Shown here one piece after another: positions 1 through 10,465 of a stretch of DNA of 64,000 bases; the first letter of the stretch is position 1, and each line of letters starts with the position of its first letter. The position numbers were made by a program, and so were the translations under genes. Origin of the DNA: Bombyx mori (lineage: Eukaryota; Arthropoda; Insecta; Lepidoptera; Bombycidae); NCBI RefSeq assembly GCF_030269925.1, contig NC_085135.1, forward strand, positions 7,254,753 through 7,318,752. Direction: 5' to 3'. The notes below the pieces were generated by a model, which saw only the letters and a list, made by a program, of their open reading frames with translations, had not been told where the DNA came from and ran no database searches.

Positions 1-512
1 CTTCGTCTCATCCAAGGGCATTCTCATCGATGAACAATTCGGATTCCGTACAAATCACTCATGCGTTCAACAGGTGCACCGCCTCACGGAGCACATTCTT
101 GTGGGGCTTAATCGACCAAAACCGTTATACACGGGAGCTCTCTTCTTCGACGTCGCAAAAGCGTTCGACAAAGTCTGGCACAATGGTTTGATTTTCAAAC
201 TATTCAACATGGGCGTGCCGGATAGTCTCGTGCTCATCATACGGGACTTCTTGTCGAACCGCTCTTTTCGATATCGAGTCGAGGGAACCCGCTCCTCCCC
301 ACGATCTCTCACAGCTGGAGTCCCGCAAGGCTGTGTCCTCTCACCCCTCCTATTTAGCTTATTCGTCAACGATATTCCCCGGTCGTCGCCGACCCAGCTA
401 GCCTTATTTGCTGACGACACAACCGTTTACCACTCAAGTAGAAAAAAGTCCCTAATCGCGAGTAAGCTCCAGAGCGCAGCGTTAACCCTCGTTCAGAAAA
501 TGGCGCATAGAT
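1..512 (+). pseudogene. J-family (Jockey-clade LINE) ORF2 RT fragment, fused at its 3' side to R1-like DNA
   Basis: Part of a LINE reverse transcriptase, cut on the left by the window edge. Visible RT blocks are the finger segment with [12 protein letters not shown], the GVPQG block and the catalytic FADDTTVY. The residues after FADD differ from the other copies here (YHSSRKKS for YYSSRNKS, QGCVL for QGSVL), so this is a distinct subfamily. The match to other J-family copies stops after the bases coding KMAHR and sequence of an R1-like RT in the opposite orientation follows at once. No poly(A) or target duplication marks the joint. The same joint recurs near 33406, so it is not unique to this locus. 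The frame is not functional: thumb, C-terminal region and tail are missing. Confidence 0.85.
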
Positions 513-1168
513 AGCCGGCCGTCGCTATCATCGAGGGCCCAACTTCTCAAAGTGAGCGCGGAAGTTCCACCGACCATCCAGTTCGAGGCCGAGGTACCGA
601 AGACCGTCACCCCGACCCCGACGCGGACGCCTCCGATCACGAGGTGGGCACCCAGAGGCGGCGCTCGTCCCGGCCCGTGAAACAGCAGGGCCTGGGTTTT
701 GTCGAGCGCCACCTCGAGCCCCAACTGTCGGATCCTAGTGACGACGTGTGCCACGCCTGCGCACGCCAGACGGGCAGACTCCCGGTAGTCCGTCCCCGGA
801 GCCACGACCAACGTGTCGTCGGCGTAACAAATTACGCTCAGCCCGGGGAGGGGACCCCGAATGACGCCCCGCAGGACCCAGTCGTAGCCGATGTTCCACA
901 GCAGGGGGCCCAGGACAGACCCTTGCGGAACACCGCGCTCGACCGAAAAGCGGTACATCGCCCCACCGTGTCCGATGCACTGGATCGACCTGCCCTCGAG
1001 GTAGGAGCCGATCAGTCGGCGGAGGTATGCGGGGACGCCGTGATACTCCAGCGCCCCCGCGATCACCGACCAGGGCAGGGTGTTGAAGGCGTTCCTTACA
1101 TCTAAGGATAACGCCATCGCCACCCCGCCCCGGGATACGGCTTCGTCGGAGAGGGCCCGCACGCGCAC
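513..1168 (-). pseudogene. R1-clade LINE RT fragment
   Basis: Read on the minus strand this is the central RT of an R1-type LINE: LSLDVRNAFNTLPW, RGVPQGSVLGPLL and the catalytic CYADDTLVV are all present. It corresponds closely to about 23693-24345 of the longer R1-like copy in this window. A small indel near 590 (GVTVFGTS in place of GVTGLRYLG) breaks the frame. Both the N-terminal half with the endonuclease and the C-terminal half are absent. The right edge, near 1168, passes without a tail into Gypsy-type sequence. Confidence 0.85.
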
Positions 1169-2442
1169 GATGAATAATCAGCGTGTACAGCATAATACGC
1201 AAGAGTCCAATGTCCAAGACAACTTGCGCAACGATAACGCAAATAATTATGACAACTTAGAGTTTTTTCGTACCTAAACAGTGCACTCATTCGATTTTTA
1301 GTTATAGTAATTTTTGTGTAATTAAGTGTCAACTTAAAAATAGTAATATCGATCTTAATTTATTAATCGATAGTGCAGCTAGTTTAGTAGAATTTATTGA
1401 ATTTAGTACAACAGTATAAGATAGTTAAAGAAGAAATTAGTGGTAATTTAGAGTCGATGGGATATATTTATTTAAATATTATAATTAATCATGTGAATTT
1501 TGCTCAACGCAGTTGCAGATGCATTGAGCCGGATACCTATTACATCGAACAGCTTAAAGGAAATGCAACAGCATGTAGTATCGTTCATGACAAGAGCACA
1601 GGCTCGTAGGTTACGAATTGACTGTGACAATAATAACATGACTACGGAGGTATCCTCTACTCCAAGGCCTGATCAACCTAAAGTAGTGGAAATCCTCAAA
1701 CGACCAATTGATGCTATTTTGTAATAAAAATACATTAAAACAGATAGAAAAATTCAAACATTTTACTAGTGATAATGGTAACTGCAAATTCGTGCTTGAA
1801 AAATCAGCAATTTTTATAACTTCTCAATCGTTGTCTACCGTAAGTGTGTTAATGAGAGAATTATAACGTTTTTGCAAGCAAATCAAAATAAACGTGCTCA
1901 TAATAATTAAAAGCAAGCGCTATGAACGACTTGTAAACAATTTTGTAAAGGAAATAAGCCATTTGAAAGATTTTCCCAAGTTACTTGTTATTAAAGATGT
2001 GACAAGAATTACTGACAAAGACACAAAGACTGTGATCCTAAATGACTTCCACCTGTTACCCACGAGTGGCCACGCGGGGGTAAACAGAATGTTAAATAAT
2101 ATTAGGAAGTATTATTATTGGCCAGGAATGACCAATGAAGTATCAGAATACGTATCGTACGGTTATCACATCCACGGCATCCACTGCTTTTGACAGAGTT
2201 AGTTTAGATTTAATGGGGTCATTAGATGTAGATAATTTTAAAGGATAATAAAGCATATAGATAATAAAGCATAAAGATAATAAAGCATTCATAAAAATAA
2301 TACAAAGAAGTTTGTAACTTAAAATATTGTTTTATTGGCTTTTTGTTAGTAAAGTATGAAATTTAATAATATTTTGTGTAATTTAGTTTAAGTAAAAAAA
2401 AAAGGAATTATATAATAATATTTTTTTTTAAAAGAGGGGAGA
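1169..2442 (+). pseudogene. Decayed Gypsy-type LTR retrotransposon, internal region
   Basis: Pieces of gag-pol lie in the expected order but in different frames. Near 1325-1400 a protease-like stretch reads LIDSAASLVEF, with DSAA in place of the usual D-S/T-G-A. At 1500-1720 the end of RNase H (AVADALSRIP) is followed by FMTRAQARR. At 1894-2193 lies the integrase zinc-binding segment (HLLPTSGHAGVNR, then YYWPGM), which closely resembles the one in the Gypsy element at 16615-16740. The RT core is missing, so there is a large internal deletion. From 2194 to 2430 the sequence is A/T-rich with no coding signal. The short open frame at 1169-1277 (MNNQRVQHNT) is not recognised. Confidence 0.7.
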
Positions 2443-2562
2443 TGTAGTGTGCAGCTCGCCTAACCTTATATTTGTAACTGCACACACTAAATTATAAGAG
2501 TATTACACGAATTGTCGACTTGAACAGTTCTCTTTTATTTTCACCTACAACACTCCAATACA
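2443..2562 (+). repeat. Probable 3' LTR of the decayed Gypsy element, with polypurine tract
   Basis: A purine run (AAAAGAGGGGAGA, 2430-2442) sits directly before TGTAGTGTGC, the usual place of a polypurine tract before a 3' LTR. The 120-bp unit ends with CA at 2562, exactly where J-family 3' UTR sequence begins. Its first nine bases, TGTAGTGTG, match the start of the 87-bp LTRs at 12685 and 17759. No 5' partner is visible. The right end may have been trimmed when copy B arrived, so the true length is uncertain. Confidence 0.55.
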
Positions 2563-2788
2563 GATTGAAAGTTTACTGGTGGCCCGAAGGCCTTTCCAGT
2601 TTCACTAGGACAGGTGGGCGAGCAAAGGCTCAGCCAAGAGGGGCGGGACTTGCTAACAGCTGCCCGAGCGCCTCCGAAGGAGACTTAACAGCTCAAGAGC
2701 AGCTGCTTCGCGAATGAATCTACTACCGGATCGGAATCGCGACCCGCTGAGAAGATCCGGCGAGAAACTCAGCGAGCTGATTCATGGG

Positions 2789-5671
2789 TTAGGTTGCACG
2801 GCGAACTCTTTGTCGAGTTCGACGAGTACGGTTACCGGGGTCCCTAAGCCTGCTCCTAGTATTAGAGCTGAAGGCATCTAATGCAAAGGTTATTGGATCT
2901 GATGGATCCGTAAGGACGTGTCTAGGGCGTCGACGGTGACTGGCTCCTGCATGGTCAGGATTCGGGGAGTAGTCAGCGGCGGCAACGATAAGGCGGTTAT
3001 CATGACGCATAGCCTTATCGAAGTATCGTTCCGACGCTGACTTCATGTATTTCCGAATTGATTCGAGGCCCAGGTCGTCGTGTATGTCAACGTTCCTCAC
3101 GAACCACGGAGCCCCGACAGCTAACCTGCAAAAGCGGGATTGTAGGGATTGGAGGGTGTCTATGTGTGTGCAGGCCGCGTGAGCGAACACCACACTCGCG
3201 TAAGTCATGACGGGCCTTATGCAAGTTTTGTAAAGTGTCACCTTGTTCCGAAGGGACATTTTACTCCGCTTACAGATCATGGGGTAGAGTCTACCGAGAA
3301 TAAACGCGGCACGGTCACGGACTGATTTTATATGCGGGCGGAATGTCATCGATGCATCCAGGGTAACGCCCAGGTACTTGACCTTCCTAGCCCAGGGTAT
3401 GGGTTGTCTAAAGAGAGTAATAGGGGGTGTGAGATTCCTCCTCCTAATCCGGGAGGAAATCCGTGTGGAACTTCCCCTCTGAAATAGCACCGCAGTACTT
3501 TTCGCTGGGTTGATGTCTATGCGCCATTTTCGGAACCACTGTCCTAGGGCTAGGGCTGCGCTCTGAAGCTTCTTCGCGATTAGGGACTTATTTCTACTAG
3601 AATAGTAAACAGTCGTGTCGTCGGCGAATAAAGCTAAATGGGTCGGCGGCGACCGGGGAATATCGTTAACGAATAAGCTAAATAGGAGGGGTGAGAGGAC
3701 AGAGCCTTGCGGGACTCCAGCTGTGAGAGGTCGTGGGGAGGAGCGGGTTCCCTCGACTCGATATCGAAAAGAGCGGTTCGACAAGAAGTCCCGTATGATG
3801 AGCACGAGACTATCCGGCACGCACATGTTGAATAGTTTGAAAATCAAACCGTTGTGCCAGACTTTGTCGAACGCTTTTGCGACGTCGAAGAAGAGAGCTC
3901 CCGTGTATAACGGTTTTGGTCGATTAAGCCCCACAAGAATGTGCTCCGTGAGGCGGTGCACCTGTTGAACGCATGAGTGATTTGTACGGAATCCGAATTG
4001 TTCATCGATGAGAATGCCCTTGGATGAGACGAAGTCTCTGAGGCGTTTGTAGAGCAGACGCTCATACAGTTTGCCTAGAGACATGAGGAGGCTAATCGGG
4101 CGGTAGCTCGTCGGGTGATTTTTTGGTTTACCGGGTTTATGTATGCCGATAACGTCCGCTTCTTTCCACACCGCGGGAAAGATACAGTTCGCCATAGCGG
4201 CATTGAAAATAGATGCCAACATCACGATGAGTTGGACGGGTAGAAGTTTAATAACGCGGTTGGATATACCGTCGGAACCGGGAGCCTTGCGAGGGCGTAG
4301 GTCTTTGATCAAGTCTTTAAGTTCCATCGGGGTGACGGGTGGTAACGCATCCGAGGGTGGCAAGGAGGCTCTGCGTTCTACCTCACTGTCTACTAATTCT
4401 AAATGAACAGGGTCCACGGATTGAGTGCTGGGCGTGCACTGGGTTTGCAATGTATCGGCCAGCAACTCTGCTTTTTCGTCATCATCGAACGCCGCGAGTC
4501 GGCCTGAGGGGCCTACGAGGGGGGGCATAGTTACTACCGTATCCGATTTGAGAGTACGAGCTAAGCGGTAGTAAGACCTTTGGGAGGGCGCGAGTCCTTC
4601 CAACAAATCAGACCATCTGGCATCTCGGACTTCGGCGATGCGAGACTTTACGTCGCGTTGTAGGGCACGCATTCGAATACGATTTTCCGCGGTAGGATAC
4701 CTGTCGTAGGCGCGTATTGAGGCGTTCTTAGCTCTTAGGAGCTCCCTAATATCGTCGGACAATTTGAAGCGGTGAAGGAAGTCCTCCGCTACAACTTGTT
4801 TCGATGACCTATCTAATGTCGAGGTGATGTGTGACGTTAAAATGTCTATGGCTTCAGCGGTATCCTGAGGAGACGGGGTAGAGTCCGGGTTAAACGGGAG
4901 CGATGGTGGATCAGATTCAGCCAGGCTGATGCCCAGCGTGTGCCAATCCACCACATTCCTCGTGACGGGAACGGAATCAGGAGCGCGACCGAGCTTCATA
5001 ACGACGGGACGGTGGTCTGAATCTAACTCTGAAACTACTTCGATCGAGTGTAAGCGCAGAGTTACGTTTTTTAATAACGCTATGTCGAGTATATCCGGGC
5101 GATGCGCGATATTTAGCGGGTAGTGAGTCGGGGTTAGCGGAGCGACGATATCGAAGGCGAGATCATCGACTAACGCGTCAAGCCGCCTGCCATTCGGGGT
5201 TGTGGTGTGTGAGTTCCACCTGATGTGTTTACAATTTAGGTCGCCCGCCAGAATGACAGAGCTCCCCATACTGAGCAGCGCCTCGATATCACTGCTTAGA
5301 ACGATCTTATCCGGTGGGAGATAAACGGACGCGATAACGATCGGCGCGTGTCCCGTCAGTGAGATTCGGCACACTGATGCTTCGATATTGGCGAGCGCGG
5401 GAGGATCGAGCGGGACGCAATGCAGGGCTCTTCTATAGTAAATGACGGTACCACCACCACGGGCAGAGAGCCTGTCGTTCCTGACCATGTTATAGTTCGC
5501 GATTTTAGGGTCACGGCGCGCGGGCTTAAGTAAGGTCTCCTGTACTAAAAAGATATCAATTTGATGGTCACGCAAAAAGTCAGAAACCTGATCACGTTGA
5601 TTTGCGAGACCATAAGCGTTAAAAAATCCTATCGTTACGGATAGGGGCTTAATTCTACTTATATACGCCAT
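2789..5671 (-). CDS. J-family ORF2 of copy B: endonuclease-reverse transcriptase, open
   Basis: A 960-aa protein that nicks target DNA and copies the element RNA onto the nick. Residues 1-225 are an APE-like endonuclease: GFFNAYG near 15, the acidic QETLL near 44, GDLNCKH at 143 and SDHRPV at 218 are the metal-binding and catalytic blocks. The RT spans about 430-780: [19 protein letters not shown] near 595, GVPQGSVL near 653 and the catalytic FADD near 681. A basic C-terminal region with HRRRPRHVL follows; there is no RNase H domain. ATG is taken at 5671 because ORF1 stops four bases upstream, the layout shared by all copies. No stop or frameshift is seen, so activity is possible but unproven. 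Confidence 0.9.
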   Translation of the reverse strand: MAYISRIKPLSVTIGFFNAYGLANQRDQVSDFLRDHQIDIFLVQETLLKPARRDPKIANYNMVRNDRLSARGGGTVIYYRRALHCVPLDPPALANIEASVCRISLTGHAPIVIASVYLPPDKIVLSSDIEALLSMGSSVILAGDLNCKHIRWNSHTTTPNGRRLDALVDDLAFDIVAPLTPTHYPLNIAHRPDILDIALLKNVTLRLHSIEVVSELDSDHRPVVMKLGRAPDSVPVTRNVVDWHTLGISLAESDPPSLPFNPDSTPSPQDTAEAIDILTSHITSTLDRSSKQVVAEDFLHRFKLSDDIRELLRAKNASIRAYDRYPTAENRIRMRALQRDVKSRIAEVRDARWSDLLEGLAPSQRSYYRLARTLKSDTVVTMPPLVGPSGRLAAFDDDEKAELLADTLQTQCTPSTQSVDPVHLELVDSEVERRASLPPSDALPPVTPMELKDLIKDLRPRKAPGSDGISNRVIKLLPVQLIVMLASIFNAAMANCIFPAVWKEADVIGIHKPGKPKNHPTSYRPISLLMSLGKLYERLLYKRLRDFVSSKGILIDEQFGFRTNHSCVQQVHRLTEHILVGLNRPKPLYTGALFFDVAKAFDKVWHNGLIFKLFNMCVPDSLVLIIRDFLSNRSFRYRVEGTRSSPRPLTAGVPQGSVLSPLLFSLFVNDIPRSPPTHLALFADDTTVYYSSRNKSLIAKKLQSAALALGQWFRKWRIDINPAKSTAVLFQRGSSTRISSRIRRRNLTPPITLFRQPIPWARKVKYLGVTLDASMTFRPHIKSVRDRAAFILGRLYPMICKRSKMSLRNKVTLYKTCIRPVMTYASVVFAHAACTHIDTLQSLQSRFCRLAVGAPWFVRNVDIHDDLGLESIRKYMKSASERYFDKAMRHDNRLIVAAADYSPNPDHAGASHRRRPRHVLTDPSDPITFALDAFSSNTRSRLRDPGNRTRRTRQRVRRAT

Positions 5672-5674
5672 TGA

Positions 5675-7752
5675 TTACCGGCGGAGTGAGGGGAGGAAGT
5701 ACGTATTTAATGAGGCGTATACGTCGGCGTATTCTTGCACAACGGCGATAAAGTGTTGTGCAGTGGAGGCAGCGCGAATGGCGTCGCCCAAAGCGTTAAC
5801 GCGCTCAAAGTTGATCGACTGAAAGAAGTCGATCGCTAAAGCGAGATTGTCGGACGCGGTCGGAGGGCAAGTCGCGGGAGAGGGACGAGTCGCGGGGGCG
5901 GGACGAATCGCGGAGGAGGGAGTTGAAGCCGTGTTCGTGTACGGCAGCGGTTTCGCCCAGGCCGAGACACTGGGCACCGCCGCCGGAACGAACGCTGGCT
6001 TAGCCTGCGACGCAGAGGGTGCCGAGGCCTTGATGTCTGGGCCGGAAGCTCGGAGGCGGTTTTGGCGGGCGACGCGGCGATTTATTTTCGGGGCTCGGGG
6101 GCATCCGCGGTAATTTGCGGGGTGACCCTGTGTTCGACACAGGACGCAGCTAGGCGGTTCCGTCGCGGTTTTTTGATCGCGAGTGCATAGGGCCGTGGCC
6201 TGATCGCCTAAACACTTGACGCATCGGGGGCGCGCGTGACAGTTACGGGAAGAGTGCCCGTACAATTGACAGTTATGGCACTCGCTAGGAGTGCCTTTCT
6301 TATGGGGGGCTTCGACAGCGATACCAGAGAGCCTACAGACGGTCTGTGTGTTAAAGATTTTCTTACCATCGGGGGTAGGCTGGAGAGCGACTAGAACCAT
6401 ATTATATGGCTCCCTACCGCGACCAGTGTGCATACGGTGCACAGAATTCACTGGTAGGCCTTGTTCTAACAGGTCGGCTTTTACGAGCTCTACATCTAAC
6501 TCTTTAGGGATCCCGCGTATTACAACGCGGAGTTCGCGCTCCTGCTGAAGCGTATAAGTGTGGAAGCTTATACGCTCCTTACGGAGGTAAGAGGTGAGGG
6601 CCCTATGGTCATCAGATGATTGCACCTTTATTTGGATGCCGTTCGCGAGGTTACGGGCATTCGTGAAATTGATATTTTTGGCCTTAAGGGCCAGGGAAAC
6701 TCGATCCCAAGCTGCCTTCTCTTGAAGGATTACCGGGGGAGGGGTCTGGGATTTATTTTGTGCCACCGGACGCGGCGACGGAGTGGCACGGGCTGGAGGC
6801 GCAACGGGAGTCTGGGGACGGGGGCGCGACGCGTTCGCGGCTTTGCTAATTTTAGCGGCCGCGGGAGCTCGAGACTCCGCGGCACGCTTCTTACCCTTTT
6901 GTACCAGGGTAAATCCATCCGTCGATGAGGCGGGGGCGAGGTCGACCTCCATCTCCGAGTCAGAGTCGGAGGACGAGGAGGCGGGCGCAGGTGACCTACG
7001 AGCAGGTGTTTTGGAGGGCGCGACGGAGGCCGCGGATGATCGCACAGCTGGAACGGTGGCCACGGCGGACGACGCAGCAGTTTTACTCACCAGTATAGGC
7101 GACGCGGGAACGGCAGGCACGACGGAGGCTGCGGTGCTCGATGCAGAAGCTTTGCACGCAGGTACAGGCGACGCAGGAGCAGCGAACTCGGCGGAGTCCA
7201 CGAGAGGGCTTGCTGTGTGATCGGCCTTGAAGGCCAGAAACTCGGAAGTGAGCTTTGGGTAGCGAAGCCGGAGAAATTCCGCGAATTTTTTTTTTTTTTT
7301 TTTATTTTTTTTTTATTGCTTAGATGAGTGGACGAGCTCACAGCCCACCTGGTGTTAAGTGGTTACTGGAGCCCATAGACATCTACAACGTAAATGCGCC
7401 ACCCACCTTGAGATATAAGTTCTAAGGTCTCAATTATAGTTACAACGGCTGCCCCACCCTTCAAACCGAAACGCATTACTGCTTCACGGCAGAAATAGGC
7501 AGGGTGGTGGTACCTACCCGGGCGGACTCACAAGAGGTCCTACCACCAGTAATTACGCAAATTATAATTTTGCGGGTTTCATTTCTATTGCACGATGTTA
7601 TTCCTTCACCGTGGAAATCAATCGTGAACATTTGTTGAGTACGTATTTCATTACAAAAATTGGTACCCGCCAGCGGGATTCGAACACCGATGCATCGCTA
7701 AACACGAATGTACCGGACGTCTTATCCGTTAGGCCACGACGACAGCGTCCAT
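5675..7752 (-). pseudogene. J-family ORF1 of copy B, interrupted near its start by a SINE
   Basis: ORF1 proteins of Jockey-type LINEs bind the element RNA and escort it to the nucleus. From about 7285 down to 5675 the frame is open: a Pro/Ala/Ser-rich N-terminal region, a conserved block around VVIRGIPKELD (PRE_C2HC-like), then three zinc knuckles (CHNCQLYGHSSRNC, CVKCLGDQATALC, CVLCRTQGHPANYRGC) and the family's conserved C-terminus ending YFLPSLRR. The natural start is the ATG at 7752. After MDAV the frame runs into a SINE (7286-7741), so full-length protein cannot be made. A shorter product could start at the internal ATG at 7201. Confidence 0.85.
7286..7741 (-). mobile_element. Bm1-like SINE in ORF1 of copy B
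   Basis: Read on the minus strand it starts with a tRNA-like head: TGGCCTAACGG (A-box-like, 7726-7736) and GTGTTCGAATCCCGC (B-box-like, 7673-7687), both typical of an internal RNA polymerase III promoter. The body follows and ends GAGCTCGTCCACTCATC plus an A-rich tail (poly-T on the plus strand at 7286-7316). I recognise the body as the abundant silkworm SINE Bm1. It lies between the codons for MDAV and the rest of ORF1. I could not find a clean target duplication. It encodes no protein and depends on LINE machinery. Confidence 0.8.
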
Positions 7753-7936
7753 TATGGATACGTGCCCAGGTGGGGCTGCCCCGGGACTTTGAATACACTC
7801 GCCTTGCGGCGAGGCCCCAACTTCTCGGAACTGAGCGGTTCTATTGAACACAGGTGGCGATGCGGCGCGATTACTACAGGACAAAGAAAAAACACAACAA
7901 AACAGGAATAACAAAAAGAAACAAAACAAATAAATA
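7753..7936 (-). promoter_or_regulatory. J-family 5' UTR of copy B, ORF1-proximal part
   Basis: Leader just upstream of ORF1. It holds the hairpin CTCGCC-GCAA-GGCGAG (near 7798-7813) found before ORF1 in other copies, and the first unit of the A-rich repeat (ACAAAAAGAAACAAAACAAA). The leader breaks at 7936, where an LTR element begins, and resumes at 11925. Confidence 0.7.
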
Positions 7937-8310
7937 TGTAAGCTTGAAGGTAGACATTATCTTGTTGAACACCAAGTAAAACGATGTCACTTTTTGATTC
8001 CTGATTTAATCAACAATATGTTATCTTAACAATTCACTTTAACACTTGTCCAACTTTAACCAGTACGTACAACAGTCACTGAATCACACAACGTAACAAC
8101 GATATAGTAAGTGCACCAGGCAAGCGCAGTCCAACGAATGTTCATTTCAAGGCACGTTCCGCCTTTTTATACTAGCCGGCGCAGCTGGCTTATGAGTCAC
8201 TTCTGTTGCAGCTGTTGTTTACGAGTGGAACGACACGGCCGGCGCACCTAGCTTGTGTGAGTCACTCCTATTGCACGTGCTATATAACATAAATATCGTT
8301 AACGCCGTCA
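7937..8310 (-). repeat. LTR of the 7937-11924 element (3' LTR, full form)
   Basis: 374 bp, TGTAAGCTTG at the left and GCCGTCA at the right on the plus strand. On the minus strand a TATA box lies near the middle, and the transcribed part runs to the end. The last ~97 bp are repeated at 11826-11924. Confidence 0.75.
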
Positions 8311-9670
8311 CGGCCATACTGACGTGCGCTCGTCCTCGTGCGCGCATTCTTATGGTATGTCTGTGAACAACAAACGTGTTCGTTCATCCTGACATTAACG
8401 GATGCAACTTAAAACGTAGTCTATGATATTAACAATCTAGTACGGTTCGGTTCCCATAATTCTTCAGAAAATCCTATACTGGCTATAAATAACCTTCAGA
8501 CTGCTTACATACCTGGGCCAGTTCATTTAAAACTCTTCAGGTATGTAAGTATGTCCCTTTTAGACCTGAATTGTTATCCCTTCAGTTTTTCGAACTGGAC
8601 CGGATAATGCTAGACCGAATCGCAATCCCTGTAGCTAATTGTTGTGGCTAATCTGGATGAAAATCAAGCCAAGCCATTGGACCGGACAGACCCTTCAATG
8701 ACTTCACACTTTTTTTTTTTTTTTCTTTTTTTTTTTTTGCTAGTCCGGATTAACATCTCTCTAGCCACATACAATTCTCTTCTTTTTTTTTTTTTTTTTA
8801 ATCTGCGTGTACGGTAGCGTTTGTTAAAACATTTATTAAACCAGAACATTTATACGGAATTTCTTCAGAAATAGTGCGAGACCGACCATCGTTTTCTACA
8901 TTTCCAACACCTGCACCTGAGGTGCCTGAGCTTACAGACATTGTATCACTACCCACAGACTATGTTTGTTGTATCGCTATTTGCGAACAAAAATGTCGTT
9001 TCTATTGCCAGTGATAGAGTCGTCATCATTAAGATCAGTTTCATGAACAAGATTAATTAACCCATCTGTGTACGCCGTCACGTCATATAATTTTCAGAAA
9101 TTTCTAGTAGGCCTGACGGGCCTCGAGGTATTTCACGTAAGTTTTTATGGGGAAATTTGTACACTCTATTAGAACTATTTACATGTCTCAATTTATACCT
9201 ATCGTTTTCCAAAAACTGCAGTAATGTTGAAGGGACCTTTACATTTTCGGTCAACTTACGAAAACAAAATCCCCAGCGGAAAAGAGTTTGACTTTAGCTT
9301 TGCCTCGACTAAACCAAGCTTCTGTTTGTGCCCTTTTTTTATGTTTTCGCCGGTCTTCGACCGTGCTAAATCAAGATCTAATCTAGAGGGATTATCACTC
9401 TGTTGAAACTTTAAGATATTTCAAGTGAACTACCCTGAACGGCAAACGTCTATTCTATTGGAGTAAACCCTGTTACTCGACAACGTGCACTATTAAGGGC
9501 GAGTTGAATATCCCCTAAGTGCTCTTGCCATCATGATTGGTCTAAGTTACTTTCAGATCAAAGAGTGACTTGTTCATGAAACCGCTTACCATTGAATAAA
9601 TTACTATGACTTTGTTTTATAAGACTACATTCTGACCCTGAATGGAACATAAAGGGGAAGCCAAAACCAC
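8311..9670. other. Internal region of the LTR element without recognisable genes
   Basis: About 1.36 kb between the left LTR and the gag remnant. I find no long frame and no protein motif on either strand. Poly-T runs at about 8709-8738 and 8782-8799 break the sequence. It may hold pol sequence that has decayed beyond recognition. Confidence 0.5.
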
Positions 9671-10440
9671 TTATCTGTAACACACTGAAGCTCTGGAACA
9701 CACGTTGACGTCTCTGGTTGCACCTGCCACAGCACCTGGAGCAGTGTCGTTTTTCTTCTTGTAGCGCATGGAACACCCAGAAGCTACATGACTCACATCA
9801 CCGCACACGTAACAGCTGACTTGCAGGCGAGAGCCGGGTGCCCACGGATGAGGAGGTTGTTCAGGTTTTGCTGGAATATCGAAAAAAGTTTGAGAGCAGT
9901 ATCTGTCGCAACACCCTTCGGCACGATGCCCAGGTTTTCCGCAGAAATGGCAGCTTCCACGGAAAAAAACTTCGAGAGCGTTTTGGTTCTTTATCAGGAT
10001 CTTCGTTTTTTCTTTTGAGGGTAAAGCCACGTAATGTGTGAAATAGACGATTTTTTTGTGGTAATAACGACAGAGTTCAATTCCCGACGGATTCTTTCAT
10101 CACACTGCGACAGTATTGATATAACAAATCCGGTGGCTATTTGTTCTGGCACATTAGCGTCGGGAATCTTCTTTATAAGTTGCCATAGCCGGATACCGGC
10201 TTCAGCTGGTCCCTTTTTGCTTTCCATTTCAAATTTAATAACCAGGTCGAAGTGGTCTTGCATCATTAGATAATTTTGTCAGCATCTCTTTAATAGTAGG
10301 CCAGGATATTTTACCAGACTGTATTTTTGTGAGGCAAGTAGCAGCTCGAGCCTTAAGCGAATGTGTGAGAGTCAAAATTAAATCGACACCATCCAATACT
10401 TCAACTACTTTAAACGGCCCTTTAAACTTCGTATCTAATT
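9671..10440 (-). pseudogene. Gag remnant with zinc knuckles, preceded by an integrase-like scrap
   Basis: On the minus strand, 10440-10270 reads EHNQTKLDTKFKGPFKVVEV, which resembles the C-terminal end of a Gypsy integrase, and runs in the same frame into gag-like ARAATCLTKIQSGKISW. The capsid-like part continues at 10266-9994 in another frame. Then 10030-9671 carries two CCHC knuckles, CHFCGKPGHRAEGC and CYVCGDVSHVASGC, which bind retroelement RNA. At least two frame changes separate the parts. The order integrase-then-gag is abnormal and implies a deletion or rearrangement. Confidence 0.65.
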
Positions 10441-10465
10441 TCGTTTGATTATGCTCTTCGTATTA

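Noticed and set aside
3615..3968. Recurring 117-codon frame opposite J-family RT (MSSANKAKWVGG type)
   Set aside because: It recurs only because the RT recurs. It is the antisense frame of conserved codons, without own start signal or motif.
7660..7745. Functional tRNA gene
   Set aside because: A- and B-box-like sequences are present, but no full cloverleaf; they form the head of a SINE.
8700..8800. Microsatellite or promoter in poly-T tracts
   Set aside because: Simple homopolymer runs in an LTR element, without period or motif. Most other poly-T/A tracts here are LINE tails.
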